This document shows, piece after piece, positions 6,781 to 16,521 of a stretch of 64,000 nucleotides of DNA; position 1 is the first letter of the stretch; each line of letters opens with the position of its first letter. The translations under genes were made by a program, and so were the position numbers. Source of the DNA: Persicitalea sp963803495 (GTDB lineage Bacteria > Bacteroidota > Bacteroidia > Cytophagales > Spirosomataceae); assembly GCA_963803495.1 (NCBI GenBank), contig CAWDMP010000002.1, forward strand, positions 4,340,001-4,404,000, given 5' to 3'. The notes beneath the pieces are model-generated. The model saw only the letters and a program-made list of their open reading frames with translations. It made no database searches and was not told the DNA's origin.

Positions 6781-9252
6781 ATGAACGGTACTTTCCGGAA
6801 TAAAATTTCTTCGATCAACCTTACTGGACTTATCTAGCTGTCGGCCATTATTGCAGCGCCGCTGCTATCAGTCGACTCGGCTCATGCTCAGAGTCCAGGA
6901 GCTGCCAACACGCCTTCGTCAAACAGTGCCATACGCTGTGGTCCTGGAAGTGTATCACTGGTTTCTTCGAGTTGTGCGGCAGGGAATACTCCGAGATGGT
7001 TTGAAGATACTGCCTTGAAAAAGGAAGTCGGCTCCGGTACCAGTTTTACAACGCCATCATTGGACAAGAACACCGACTACTACCTGGCGTGTGTTAGTGA
7101 TGCTGATAGCAAAGCCAAAAGTGCAGCGGTAAAGGTGACAGCCATTATAAAGCCAGCGCTATCTGTCGGGATAGCAGGGCCTGACTCTGTGTGTGAAAAT
7201 AGAAACGGGTTTTACGAAGGGTATCCATTTGGCGGTACCTTCTCATTCCCAAATGGGCCCACCAGCGATTTTATCGGTACGCCCGTTTTTGGCATGGGTA
7301 CCTACAAGTCCCTGATTGCTGGTTCAGGCATTCCGAAAGTTACCATCAACTACACCTACACCGATCTGGTCACGGGTTGCTCGGCTACGGTCACCAAAAT
7401 CGTTACCACCTTGGTGCTGCCAAGGCCTCGTGTCAATAGCCCGACGATTTGTGAGGGAGAAACGGCGACTTTGACCGTAGACAATTGTGCAGGGGCGCTT
7501 GATTGGTCTCGTAGTGGGATCATAAGTGAGTCCAGGACGATAAAGGTCAGCCCAACAGTTTCGACAGACTACTATGCCCGATGTTCTAATGGGAGATGCG
7601 ATAGCCTAGTCATTGCTCGCGTTACGGTTGTTCCCAAGGTGAAGGCAACAATCGTCGGTCCTGACACGCTGTGCGCCAGTCGGCTACCCTTTACTTACAC
7701 GGGAATGCCAATGGGGGGTAGTTTTATTATACCGAGTGGGGTGCCATCGGGTGCAGTTACGGCGAATGGGAATCTATTGACCGTAAATCCTGGCTTCGAC
7801 ATTACCAATACGTATTTCAGCTACCAGAAAACGGAAACGGTAGCGGGGTGCACCTCCCGCTCGGTGGCAGAAAAGTACATAACCATCTCGCCACCGATAA
7901 AACCCACGGTTTCGGCACCGGTGACGATTTGCGATGGAGCACGGGTCGATCTGGTCATCACGAACTGCCCGGGCAAAATTTACTGGAGCAGCAATGGCTT
8001 TCAGACGATACTTGATGAAACCTTGCCAAATGCCAGCGTGCGCCCCAACGTAACTACGGAATATTATGTACGCTGCATCACCGATGGTGGCTGCGATACG
8101 ACGCTCACAACCAAAGTGACGGTGGAAGGCAAGCAGCCTGAACTTACGCTCGGCGACGGCTTTTGCAGCAATACTAATAACACGGGTACGATCGCTGTAT
8201 TTGCAGCAGCGGGTGCCACCGTGACTAATTCAATCGGTACCTTTCAGGACAATTACGTATTCGGCGTGCCGGATTATCAGACGCTGACGGTCAACGCCAC
8301 GCTGAACGGATATACGGCCGAGCGTTCCGTGACATTCAACTGTGCTCCAAATCCGCCCGCCCCTAAATGCTATCTGAACAGAATTGACACCATTTCAGCA
8401 ACGGCGGCCACATGCGCGGGTTCGTTTCTGAATAATGATGCCGCTATCATCATCAATGGGACCTACGCGGATCGGTATACCTATGCCACAACTTCCAAAG
8501 CCTTGCTTCCGTACGATAAAGCATTCCAAGTGCGTGATTCCAGAGTGGTGATTCCCAACCTACCAAATCCTGCAAGTCCGGCGGGGCAGCTTTATTATGT
8601 CCGAATTTATAATCGCTCAGACTCCTGTAGCCGGGATACCACTATCGTCGTACCATACCGCGACTGCCTCGCCCCGTGTGTTAAGCCCGATGCCGGCCAT
8701 GATTTCTTTTCAAGAAGTAACCCATATGTAATTAAGCTACCCGAAGCTGGCCCGCTCCAAAAATGGAAGGCTGCATTGGAAAACCCATCAGGCATTCTGA
8801 ACGTTGCCACAGGGTTAGTGTATGATGTCACGGTATCAGGAAAATATACTTTCGTTTTGGCGGATGAGGGGGCGGGAGGGCCGTGTACCGATACCGTCGT
8901 GGTCTATGTCGGTGCTCAGACATTGAAAAGTATTACCACATACTCTGATACGCTCACTCTTCCACGCTACCTGGTCAATCAATGGCAGAGTAAAACACTT
9001 ACGAACCTCGATGGCATTTGGTCCACTTCGCCGGGCAACCCTGCTACCTTAACTAATTCTGGAAAAGTAAGCGGATTGATCGCCCCTGGAGAATACAAAT
9101 TCGTGATGCGGATTCCTTATGACAGAATTTATCCCGGAGGAGCATTTGACACGCTCACCCTCACCGTCATCAAACGCGCCAGTCCCAACGACTGCCCGCC
9201 AAGATTGTGCATCCCTGTATTGATAAAGAAGATAAAACTCGCGGTGAAGTAG
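6781..9252 (+). CDS. Large secreted Ig-like-repeat surface protein, in-frame TAG in the signal peptide
   Basis: A continuous frame from ATG 6781 gives a basic N-terminus, then a TAG at 6835-6837, then a hydrophobic stretch and LLSVDSAHAQS, which looks like a signal peptidase site. The stop therefore falls inside the signal peptide. After it the frame is open to 9252 (~800 residues). The mature part contains repeated ~80-90-residue CHU_C-type Ig-like modules, each with a phrase like SPTICEGETATLTVDNC and ending in DYYARC or EYYVRC; three or four are clear. It ends with a cysteine-rich tail (DCPPRLCIPVLIKK) seen in Cytophagales surface proteins; no classic T9SS domain is recognised. Probable role: adhesin or cell-surface scaffold. 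Without read-through or correction of the TAG, the internal TTG at 7015 would give a leaderless protein. Confidence 0.72.
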
Positions 9253-9276
9253 CGAAGCAAATAAATCGACCGTAAC

Positions 9277-9313
9277 AAAAGCGGTGTACCTGACCTGGGG
9301 TACGCCGCTTTTT
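9277..9313 (+). terminator. Rho-independent terminator
   Basis: aaaagcggtgtacc (9277-9290) pairs with ggtacgccgctttt (9299-9312), one wobble pair, followed by T residues. It ends the Ig-repeat gene. Confidence 0.85.
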
Positions 9314-9392
9314 CAATTTAAAAATCGGTGATTCACAGGCTTTTTTCGCAAAAAAACCATAACATTCCCCCCAAAAAACAAGTTTTGATAGT

Positions 9393-9400
9393 TACCTTTG
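9393..9400 (+). promoter_or_regulatory. Probable -7 promoter box (TACCTTTG)
   Basis: Exact TAnnTTTG match about 70 bp before the start at 9472. No clear -33 TTTG at the usual spacing. Confidence 0.5.
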
Positions 9401-9471
9401 AAGTGTCAGTTAAACAACTCACCCTCCCGACTGTCCTGTTTCCGTATTCAATTCCTAATCAATCATAACCC

Positions 9472-12400
9472 ATGTACATTTTTTGTAAAAAATTCATTCA
9501 CAGTGGCTTGCTGACTTTGGCGGTTTGCTGTGGGCTGAGCGTCGGCTTTGCCTCGGCGCAGTCCGGCGGCAAGCGCGTGTTGGTGTTTTCCAAGACCAAG
9601 GGCTACCGCCACGCATCCATTCCGGTGGGCCAAAAACTCATTATGCAATTCGGTAAGGAAAACGGCTTTGCCGTGGACACCACCGAGAACGCCGACATGT
9701 TCACCGACGAAAACCTGAAAAAATATAGCGCAGTCGTGTGGATGAGTACCACGGCCGACGTGCTGGACGAGCAGCAGCAAGTCGCTTTCGAGCGCTACAT
9801 TCAGGCCGGCGGCGGCTACGTGGGCGTTCACGCGGCCACCGATACCGAGTACGACTGGGCCTGGTACAACAAGTTGGCCGGGGCGCAGTTTGCCAGTCAC
9901 CCCAAGAACAACGTGCAGGACGCCGAAGCCTACGTCGTGGCCCGCAATCACCCTTCGATGGAGGGTTTTCCCGATCGCTGGAAAGTGCGGGACGAGTTTT
10001 ACGACTTCAAGAATTTTAACAAAGACGTAACGGTACTCGTCAAAATCGACGAAAAGACCTACACTGAAGGCCAAATGGGTGATGACCACCCAATGTCCTG
10101 GTTCCACGAGTTTGACGGCGGCAAGGCATTTTACACCAACTTCGGCCACAACGACGACACCTACGCCGACCCGGTGTACCGCAAGCACCTGTTGAATGGC
10201 TTGAAGTGGGCCATGGCTGACAAGCTCGACTACACCAAGTCGCGCCCCGAAGAGAATCGCTTCGTGCGCAAGGTACTGGTGGATCAACTTGACGAGCCCA
10301 CCGAACTGGCTGTGCTGGACGATCAGCGGGTACTTTTTGCCGAGCGGAAGGGCAAGGTAAAGCTTTACAACCCCAAGACGGGCAAAACGAAGGTAGTGGC
10401 CGAAGTACCCGTCTATTCTAAATTCGAGTATGGTCTCATGGGCCTGAACGTTGACCCGAAGTTCAGCGAAAACAAATGGGTGTACCTATATTACTCACCG
10501 CCTTCCACCGAAGCCGATACAGCCCAGCACCTTTCGCGCTTCAAGTATGACATGGCGAAAGACACACTGTTGCTTTCCTCCGAGGAAAACCTATTGACCG
10601 TTCCCGTGAAGCGCATCGACTGCTGCCACACCGGTGGCTCCATAGCCTGGGACAGCAAGGGCAATCTGTACCTGTCGGCAGGCGACGACGTCAATCCGTT
10701 CAAGTCCGACGGCTACGGCCCGATGGATGCGCGGCCCGAAATGATCGGCTTCGACGGACGGGAAACTTCCTCCAACACCAATGACTTGAGGGGTAAAATC
10801 ATGCGCATCAAGCCCCGCGCCGACAAAGGCTACGACATCCCCGAAGGCAATCTCTTCCCAAAAGGCACCCCTAACGCCCGGCCCGAAATATACGTGATGG
10901 GCAATCGCAACCCGTACCGTATTTCGGTCGACCAGCGCAATGGCTATCTGTATTGGGGAGAAGTAGGCCCCGACGCGGGTGAAGACCGGGAAGGTCGCGG
11001 CCCGCGCGGGCACGACGAAATGAACCAGGCGCGCAAGGCCGGGTACTTCGGCTGGCCGCTGTTCGTGGCCGACAACCGGGCCTACAACCGTTATGATTTT
11101 GCGACTAAAGAGTCGGGCCCGAAGTACGATGCGGCGAAGCCGATCAACGATTCGCCTAAAAACACGGGATTGAAAGAATTACCCCCCGCGCAGAAGGCAT
11201 TCATCTATTATCCCTACGCCGAGTCGCCGGAGTTTGGCGACATCGTCGGGAAGGGCGGACGCAACGCGATGGGCGGTCCGGTGTACTACTACGACGACTA
11301 TAAGGATTCGAAGGTGAAATTTCCGAAGTACTATGATGGCAAATTCTTTGCCTACGAGTGGATGCGCGGCTGGGTCAACCCTGTGACGATGACGCCCGAG
11401 GGTGACTTCGTGTCGATGGAGCGCTTCATGCCCAACGCCAACTTCAATCACCTGATCGATATGCAGTTTGCCAACGATGGCTCGCTTTACATCCTCGAAT
11501 ACGGCACCAACTGGTTTGCCCAGAACGACGAAGCACGGCTGTCGCACATCACCTACAACGCCGGCAACCGCGCCCCCGTGGCGGTGGCCTCGGCCGACAA
11601 AACGGTAGGCGGTGTACCTCTGAACGTGGCCTTTTCTTCGAAAGGCTCCATGGATTACGATAAAGACAACGTGAAGTACGAGTGGAACTTTGGTCCCGGC
11701 TTACCGAAAAGTACTTCCTCTAACCCGACTTACACCTATACCAAACCCGGCGAATACACCGCCACGCTCAAAGTGACCGATGCCAAGGGCAACGCGGCCA
11801 CTTCCAACGTGCTCGTGAAAGCAGGTAACGATGTACCTGAGGTGGAGATTGCTGTGAAGGGAAATCAGTCTTTCTACTTCGACAAGAAGCCGATCGCTTA
11901 TGATGTAAAGGTAAAAGACAAGCAGGATGGCGACTTGACCAAAGGCGTCGACAAAAACGATGTCCTGGTAACACTGGATTATATGGAAGGCTACGACAAA
12001 ACGATGATGGCCCAGGGCCACCAGGCCAACACCGGCTTCGCGACGGGCAAGCGTCTAATCGAACTGAGCGACTGCAAAGCCTGCCACAGCATCGACAAGA
12101 AATCCATCGGACCGGCTTACATGGACGTGGCCAAGAAGTACCAGAAAGACAAGAACGCCGTGAAGTACCTGGCCGAGAAAGTGATCAAAGGCGGTGGCGG
12201 CGTGTGGGGCGAACAGGCAATGGCGGCTCACCCACAGTTAAAGCCCGAGGAGTCGCAGGATATGGTGAAGTACATCTTGTCGCTGGCTAATGAGAAAAAG
12301 CAGGTGAAGCGCGAGCCGCTGGCGAGTACCTTCACGCCCGAGACGAAAGAGAAAGTCGGTTCGTACATTCTGACGGCCAGCTACACCGACAAAGGCAATG

Positions 12401-12843
12401 GTACCATTGGCCCGCTGACGACGACCAAGTCCGTCGCGTTGCGCCCCGCCAAGATGAAAGCTACCGCGATGGATGCGGGCAAGAACTACATGAAGTACAA
12501 GCTGCCGACGGGCTCGGAAGTGATCGTGGCCAATACCAACAACAGCAACATCGTCTTCAAAGACATTGACCTCACGGGCATCAGCAAGCTGAAAGCCGCC
12601 GTGTTCACGGCCGAAGGCATGACGGCAGGCGGTACGCTCGAAGTACACCTCGATTCGCCCAATGGCCCAAGCATCGGCTCGGCCGACGTGAAGCAGGGTA
12701 CCACGGGGGAAGTGGAAATTCCGATCCAGGTACCCGCCGACAACCGCCAACGCGATATGTATTTGGTGTTCAAGAACGCCGACCCGAAAGGCAAACCGCT
12801 ATTCGCGGTGGATACGATCGAGTTCGTGAACGGCGCGATGTAA
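9472..12843 (+). CDS. ThuA - PQQ-type sugar dehydrogenase - PKD - cytochrome c multidomain protein
   Basis: 1123 residues with a signal peptide (GFASAQ, about residue 30). Domains in order: ThuA-like (residues ~35-245; KTKGYRHASIP, GGGYVGVHAATDTEYDW); a six-bladed soluble glucose dehydrogenase/sorbosone dehydrogenase propeller (~265-690; GLMGLNVDP, RIDCCHTGGSIAW, MGNRNPYRISVD); a PKD domain (~700-785; PVAVASADKTVGG, YEWNFG); a c-type cytochrome (~850-945) with one heme site, CKACH; and a C-terminal galactose-binding/CBM6-like segment. Known relatives are periplasmic; the heme implies that electrons leave the sugar dehydrogenase through the attached cytochrome. Its neighbours in sugar oxidation (Gfo/Idh pair upstream, GMC pair further along) fit a role in oxidative sugar metabolism. 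Substrate unknown. Confidence 0.92.
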   Translation: MYIFCKKFIHSGLLTLAVCCGLSVGFASAQSGGKRVLVFSKTKGYRHASIPVGQKLIMQFGKENGFAVDTTENADMFTDENLKKYSAVVWMSTTADVLDEQQQVAFERYIQAGGGYVGVHAATDTEYDWAWYNKLAGAQFASHPKNNVQDAEAYVVARNHPSMEGFPDRWKVRDEFYDFKNFNKDVTVLVKIDEKTYTEGQMGDDHPMSWFHEFDGGKAFYTNFGHNDDTYADPVYRKHLLNGLKWAMADKLDYTKSRPEENRFVRKVLVDQLDEPTELAVLDDQRVLFAERKGKVKLYNPKTGKTKVVAEVPVYSKFEYGLMGLNVDPKFSENKWVYLYYSPPSTEADTAQHLSRFKYDMAKDTLLLSSEENLLTVPVKRIDCCHTGGSIAWDSKGNLYLSAGDDVNPFKSDGYGPMDARPEMIGFDGRETSSNTNDLRGKIMRIKPRADKGYDIPEGNLFPKGTPNARPEIYVMGNRNPYRISVDQRNGYLYWGEVGPDAGEDREGRGPRGHDEMNQARKAGYFGWPLFVADNRAYNRYDFATKESGPKYDAAKPINDSPKNTGLKELPPAQKAFIYYPYAESPEFGDIVGKGGRNAMGGPVYYYDDYKDSKVKFPKYYDGKFFAYEWMRGWVNPVTMTPEGDFVSMERFMPNANFNHLIDMQFANDGSLYILEYGTNWFAQNDEARLSHITYNAGNRAPVAVASADKTVGGVPLNVAFSSKGSMDYDKDNVKYEWNFGPGLPKSTSSNPTYTYTKPGEYTATLKVTDAKGNAATSNVLVKAGNDVPEVEIAVKGNQSFYFDKKPIAYDVKVKDKQDGDLTKGVDKNDVLVTLDYMEGYDKTMMAQGHQANTGFATGKRLIELSDCKACHSIDKKSIGPAYMDVAKKYQKDKNAVKYLAEKVIKGGGGVWGEQAMAAHPQLKPEESQDMVKYILSLANEKKQVKREPLASTFTPETKEKVGSYILTASYTDKGNGTIGPLTTTKSVALRPAKMKATAMDAGKNYMKYKLPTGSEVIVANTNNSNIVFKDIDLTGISKLKAAVFTAEGMTAGGTLEVHLDSPNGPSIGSADVKQGTTGEVEIPIQVPADNRQRDMYLVFKNADPKGKPLFAVDTIEFVNGAM

Positions 12844-12907
12844 GTTTAGTTGACAATTGACAGTGGATAGTTCTATCGCTCGGCTGTCTCTGGTCGACGT
12901 TAAGTAA

Positions 12908-12948
12908 AAAGCGGCCGCTGGGATTGTTCCGGCGGCCGCTTTCTTTTT
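12908..12948. terminator. Bidirectional terminator
   Basis: aaagcggccgc (12908-12918) pairs with gcggccgcttt (12932-12942), followed by TCTTTTTT; a run of T residues also follows on the minus strand. It lies between the converging ThuA-GSDH gene and methyltransferase gene. Confidence 0.9.
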
Positions 12949-12974
12949 TGACGCTGACAGCGTTCAAGATGCTG

Positions 12975-13730
12975 TCAGCGTTGTACCTGGTACACCAGAA
13001 AATGCTGAATCGGCAGAAAATCACCTTTTTGCACCAGCTTGAATCCATTCGCATTCATTTCTTTATTCGCCTGCTTTACGCTGAGTTTGTGAAGTTCTTT
13101 GATCGGAATGGACGGATCTTCCTTGCGGTACTCGAGCAGCAGAATTTTCCCGTCAGGTTTCAGCGCTTTGCGGAGCGCCTGGATCATTTCGTACGGGTAT
13201 TCCAGTTCGTGGTACACATCGACCATAATCGCCAGGTCCACCGAACCATCCGGTAGGTTAGGCGATTGCGCGCTGCCTTTTACTACTTCTACATTGTTTA
13301 AGCCCAGTTGCCCGGCTTTTTTTCGCAGGTACTGCACCGACTCATCCTGCACATCCACGGCGTACACTTTCCCTTGTGGTACCTTGTCTGCAATCCTGAA
13401 TGTGTAGTACCCGGTGCCGGCCCCAATGTCGGCCACGACGCTATTGGCGTCGATGGGTAGTTTACTAATCGCCAGCGCCGTATTCTCTTCCTCCTGCCGC
13501 TCGTCGCGTTCCAGCCAACTCGCGCCGCCGAAGCCCATAACGTGGGCAATTTCACGGCCGAAATAGGTCTTACCAATGCCGTCGTAGGTGGCGGTCATCT
13601 GGCCGTACACGCTGGTATCGACTGAGGTTTCGGCAATGTTTGTTTGTTGAGAAGAGGAAGTCGAGCAGCCCAGAAACAGCGGGAAGCTAAGTGTCAAAAG
13701 TAGTATGGGTAGCGTGAGGTTCTTTTTCAT
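12975..13730 (-). CDS. Class I SAM-dependent methyltransferase, predicted lipoprotein
   Basis: 252 residues from ATG 13730, which starts a lysine-rich signal peptide ending in the lipobox-like FLGC at about residue 20; a longer frame upstream lacks this logic and is rejected. The body is a Rossmann methyltransferase: motif I VVADIGAGTGYYTF near residue 95, an acidic residue at the end of strand 2 (YAVDVQDES), and DLAIMVDVYHEL near residue 160. Such lipid-anchored Methyltransf_25/11 proteins are common in Bacteroidota, and their periplasmic role is unclear because SAM is cytoplasmic; substrate unknown. It is convergent with the preceding gene and divergent from the beta-barrel gene at 13846. 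Confidence 0.85.
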   Translation of the reverse strand: MKKNLTLPILLLTLSFPLFLGCSTSSSQQTNIAETSVDTSVYGQMTATYDGIGKTYFGREIAHVMGFGGASWLERDERQEEENTALAISKLPIDANSVVADIGAGTGYYTFRIADKVPQGKVYAVDVQDESVQYLRKKAGQLGLNNVEVVKGSAQSPNLPDGSVDLAIMVDVYHELEYPYEMIQALRKALKPDGKILLLEYRKEDPSIPIKELHKLSVKQANKEMNANGFKLVQKGDFLPIQHFLVYQVQR

Positions 13731-13845
13731 TTTTATTAAAAATAGTGGTCGATATTCACTGTGTGGTTCCAACCAATTGCAGCGCCTTTGCATCAGGGCA
13801 TATATCAAAACCACAATTAATTGTTCATCGAAAACTTAAACGGCA

Positions 13846-14472
13846 ATGAAAAGGCTAATGTTTTTACTTCTGTCCATTTGCGCAAGTACTCCAACCATAG
13901 CGCAAGAAGTGGACAATCCCGAAATCGTTACCGTGAAAGAAGCACCGAAAACGATGCAGAAAGGGCAGTTCATGGTCGGACTAATCGGTATGGGGGGATT
14001 TGGCGGCCGATCAGGAAGTACCAACAGCCTCTGGTCGCTTACCGGACAGGGAGGGTACTTCGTAGCGAATCGACTGCTGGTGGGGGTGCAATTCTCCTAC
14101 GGCGAACATAACCTTCGATTTGAGTCGTACACTCCTTCGTCAATTCCTTCCAAACCCACTTTTACGGAGTACCATCTTAAACACTATACGCCGGAAGTAT
14201 TCACCCGCTGTTACTTTACCGATTGGAAGGTCAAGCCCTTCGTACAGGCATCGGCGGGCTGGAACGTCATTACGGGCGATCGTACAGCATTCAGCGGTTT
14301 GAGTACGAGTGCAAGCGGCAATAATTTTACTTCCAAAGCCGCCCTGGGGGTTAGTTTTAAGGTAGGGAAGCGTGGTAGCATCGATCTGCTGTATTCCAAA
14401 AGCCTGAACAGCCCCAGAAATTTTGGCGACACCAATGGGTTCAGGCTGGGCGTATCGTTTCTTTTACGATAG
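13846..14472 (+). CDS. Outer-membrane beta-barrel protein (hypothetical)
   Basis: 208 residues with a signal peptide (MKRLMFLLLSICASTPTIAQ). The rest alternates hydrophobic and polar residues with glycine/aromatic-rich strands (FMVGLIGMGGFGG, LLVGVQFSYGEH, KPFVQASAGWNV, KAALGVSFKVGK, GFRLGVSFLLR) and ends in a strand terminated by LLR, as expected for an eight-stranded outer membrane barrel. No specific family is recognised. It stands alone between the divergent methyltransferase and the toxin-antitoxin pair. Confidence 0.75.
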   Translation: MKRLMFLLLSICASTPTIAQEVDNPEIVTVKEAPKTMQKGQFMVGLIGMGGFGGRSGSTNSLWSLTGQGGYFVANRLLVGVQFSYGEHNLRFESYTPSSIPSKPTFTEYHLKHYTPEVFTRCYFTDWKVKPFVQASAGWNVITGDRTAFSGLSTSASGNNFTSKAALGVSFKVGKRGSIDLLYSKSLNSPRNFGDTNGFRLGVSFLLR

Positions 14473-14528
14473 AGCTGTACTACATCTCTATAAAATTTTG
14501 CTAAATTGAGAGAAAGATCAGAAATAAT

Positions 14529-14738
14529 ATGAATATCATAGATAAACCACTCTCAAATCTGCAAGTAGAACTATTGCAGATTTTCAGCTTGAACTTGCCA
14601 GAAGATGAACTCATAGAAGTGAGACGACTGCTTACCCGACATTTTGCTGAAAAAGCTTCGAACGAAATGGATAGGTTGTGGGACTTGAATAATTGGTCGA
14701 ACGATACTATGGATGGTTGGTTAAAAGGTGCAGAATGA
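14529..14738 (+). CDS. Small antitoxin-like protein paired with PIN toxin
   Basis: 69 residues, acidic and helical: PLSNLQVELLQIFSLNLPEDELIEVRRLLTRHF followed by a DRLWD segment. This matches the small proteins found directly ahead of PIN-domain toxins in Bacteroidota and cyanobacteria. Its stop overlaps the PIN ATG by four bases (ATGA at 14735-14738), the translational coupling usual for type II antitoxin-toxin pairs. No DNA-binding fold can be named from sequence. Confidence 0.75.
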   Translation: MNIIDKPLSNLQVELLQIFSLNLPEDELIEVRRLLTRHFAEKASNEMDRLWDLNNWSNDTMDGWLKGAE

Positions 14739-15170
14739 CCATGTTCGTGCCCCTGAGGATTGTTCTGGACACTAATAGCTTACTGGTATCGATCGGTAAG
14801 AAATCGAAGTACCGCCCAATTTTTGACGCTCTACTCTTTGTAAAAATCAAACTTCTCGTTTCAAACGAGATAATAAGCGAGTACTTGAGAAAAGATAGAG
14901 GAAAAGACCAATCACGTAGTGGCAGATAATATTGGTAATCTGTTGATGCGTTCGCCAGACTTAGAAAAAATTCAAGTGTATTTCAAATGGGCTCTAATCT
15001 CAGAGGATGCGGACGATAACAAGTTTGTGGATTGCGCCCTTAATGGACAAGCAGATTTTTTGGTTACGGATGATAAACACTACAACCAACTGAAAAAGGT
15101 AGACTTCCCATTTGTAAAAGTAGTGACGACAGAAGCTTTTTTACAAGAAATATTAACAATCCCCTTTTAG
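14735..15170 (+). CDS. PIN-domain toxin (VapC-like RNase), frameshift near 14888
   Basis: Reading from ATG 14735 gives IVLDTNSLLVSIGKKS, the first conserved PIN aspartate, and LLVSNEIISEYL. The frame then shifts by one base at about 14888 (an extra A) and resumes with EEKTNHVVADNIG, ISEDADDNKFVDCAL (the acidic active-site cluster) and ADFLVTDDKHYNQL. The joined protein is about 144 residues, normal for the COG1569-type PIN family of putative toxins. PIN toxins are Mg-dependent ribonucleases. As written, the gene would make only a 64-residue fragment lacking most of the active site, so either the toxin is inactivated or the extra base is a sequencing error. Confidence 0.82.
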
Positions 15171-15231
15171 GGGATCGACTACATAAGATGGAAGCCACAT
15201 AGCAGCAAAACCGCGATAAAATTTTTAATCA

Positions 15232-16521
15232 TCAACGCGTCAGCCGGTACATCAGCAACGCCGAGCGCTGAATCAGGGCCGGGTACTCTTTCAAATTGAT
15301 CGTCTCGCCCGGCGCGTGGGCCCCGCTGCCGGAGGCGCCCAGGCCGTCGAGGCAGTCAACGTAGGCAGCGATGTAGGAAATATCACCCGCGCCGCGCGAG
15401 CCGGGATCACCCGCCTCGACGGGACCCATGCCGAGGTCGAGACTCACCTGGTCCAACACGTCCAATACTTTTTGATTACCTGCCTTAGGCTCCATACCGG
15501 GGATACCGTCGCTGAACGTGATTTCGGCCGAGGTACCGGGCAGGTGATCCTGCACAATTGCCCGCATCTTGGTGCGGGCGTTTTCTTTTTGGGTTTCGGT
15601 CAAAAAACGCAAGTCGCCCGTAACGATCGTTTTTTGGGCTACGATGTTGGTCTTGCCGACGCTCTCGCCTTTGGCCGTTTTGGGATCGTAGCTCACTTCG
15701 GTTCCGCCTACAATCTGACCCGGATTGAAGGTCAGGTACTGCTCGGTACTCAGTGCTTCGCGGAATTCGTTCAGAATCCGTGCCGCTTCGTAAATCGAGC
15801 CGTAGCCCGCCCGCTTGCCAAAAACGCCCGACGAATGGCCCGTTTGGCCCGTAGTAACCAACTCCCAACCACTTGCACCGCGCCGCGCCGTGGCCGCTAT
15901 GCCGAAGCTTTGCGCCGTTTCGTAACCCAGCGCTATCTCGGCTGCCTTGGCGCGCTCGATGTAGTCGGCGCGGCTCACCGAGGTGGGTTTGCCCGAACTT
16001 TCTTCGTCGCCCGTAAAGTAGACCGTTATAGACGTGTTATCGAGCAAGCCGTCGGCGTGCAGGGCTTTTAGCGCCGCCACGACCATCACATCACCGCCCT
16101 TCATGTCGTTGACACCCTGCCCGGTAGCGGTCGAGTCATTGAGTTGGGTGTAGGGCGTAAAAGGCATGGATTTCTCGAATACCGTATCCAAATGCCCGAT
16201 CAAAAAAAGCTTCTTGCCCTGAGTACCTCTGCGCGTAGCCACAAAATGTCCGGCGCGATTGAGCGAATCGGGCAGCGAAACCCATTCCGTCTGGAACCCC
16301 ATCGCGTCGAATTCGCGCTTGAATACCTCACCGACCGCCTTGACGCCCGCATGGTTCAGCGTGCCGCTGTTGATGTTGACTACCTCTTTCAGCAAATCCA
16401 TCGTCTTCGGCATACCGGCCTTGACCTTAGCCATGATATTGACCTCCGGCGATTTGAGATTCTGCGCCAGCGCGGAAAAAACAGGTAGGAGGGATAGCAA
16501 GAATAAAGAGATCGATTTCAT
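15232..16521 (-). CDS. Secreted M20 family metallopeptidase (glutamate carboxypeptidase-like)
   Basis: 429 residues with signal peptide MKSISLFLLSLLPVFSALAQ. Dizinc M20 motifs are complete: LIGHLDTVFE (first His and Asp), GVNDMKGGD (bridging Asp), TGDEESSG (catalytic and ligand Glu), EAGDPGSRGAGDIS (ligand Asp) and the C-terminal GSGAHAPGE (last His). An insertion between them is the dimerisation domain. Closest known function is carboxypeptidase G2-type release of C-terminal glutamate or related amino acids; exact substrate unknown. Its ATG overlaps the stop of the upstream CrtW-like gene by four bases (ATGA), so the two are co-transcribed, a combination without an obvious metabolic link. 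Confidence 0.92.
   Translation of the reverse strand: MKSISLFLLSLLPVFSALAQNLKSPEVNIMAKVKAGMPKTMDLLKEVVNINSGTLNHAGVKAVGEVFKREFDAMGFQTEWVSLPDSLNRAGHFVATRRGTQGKKLFLIGHLDTVFEKSMPFTPYTQLNDSTATGQGVNDMKGGDVMVVAALKALHADGLLDNTSITVYFTGDEESSGKPTSVSRADYIERAKAAEIALGYETAQSFGIAATARRGASGWELVTTGQTGHSSGVFGKRAGYGSIYEAARILNEFREALSTEQYLTFNPGQIVGGTEVSYDPKTAKGESVGKTNIVAQKTIVTGDLRFLTETQKENARTKMRAIVQDHLPGTSAEITFSDGIPGMEPKAGNQKVLDVLDQVSLDLGMGPVEAGDPGSRGAGDISYIAAYVDCLDGLGASGSGAHAPGETINLKEYPALIQRSALLMYRLTR

Noticed and set aside
9463..10287. 274-codon minus-strand frame opposite the ThuA gene
   Set aside because: It mirrors a strongly conserved plus-strand gene, has low-complexity V/H/G content and no recognisable domain.
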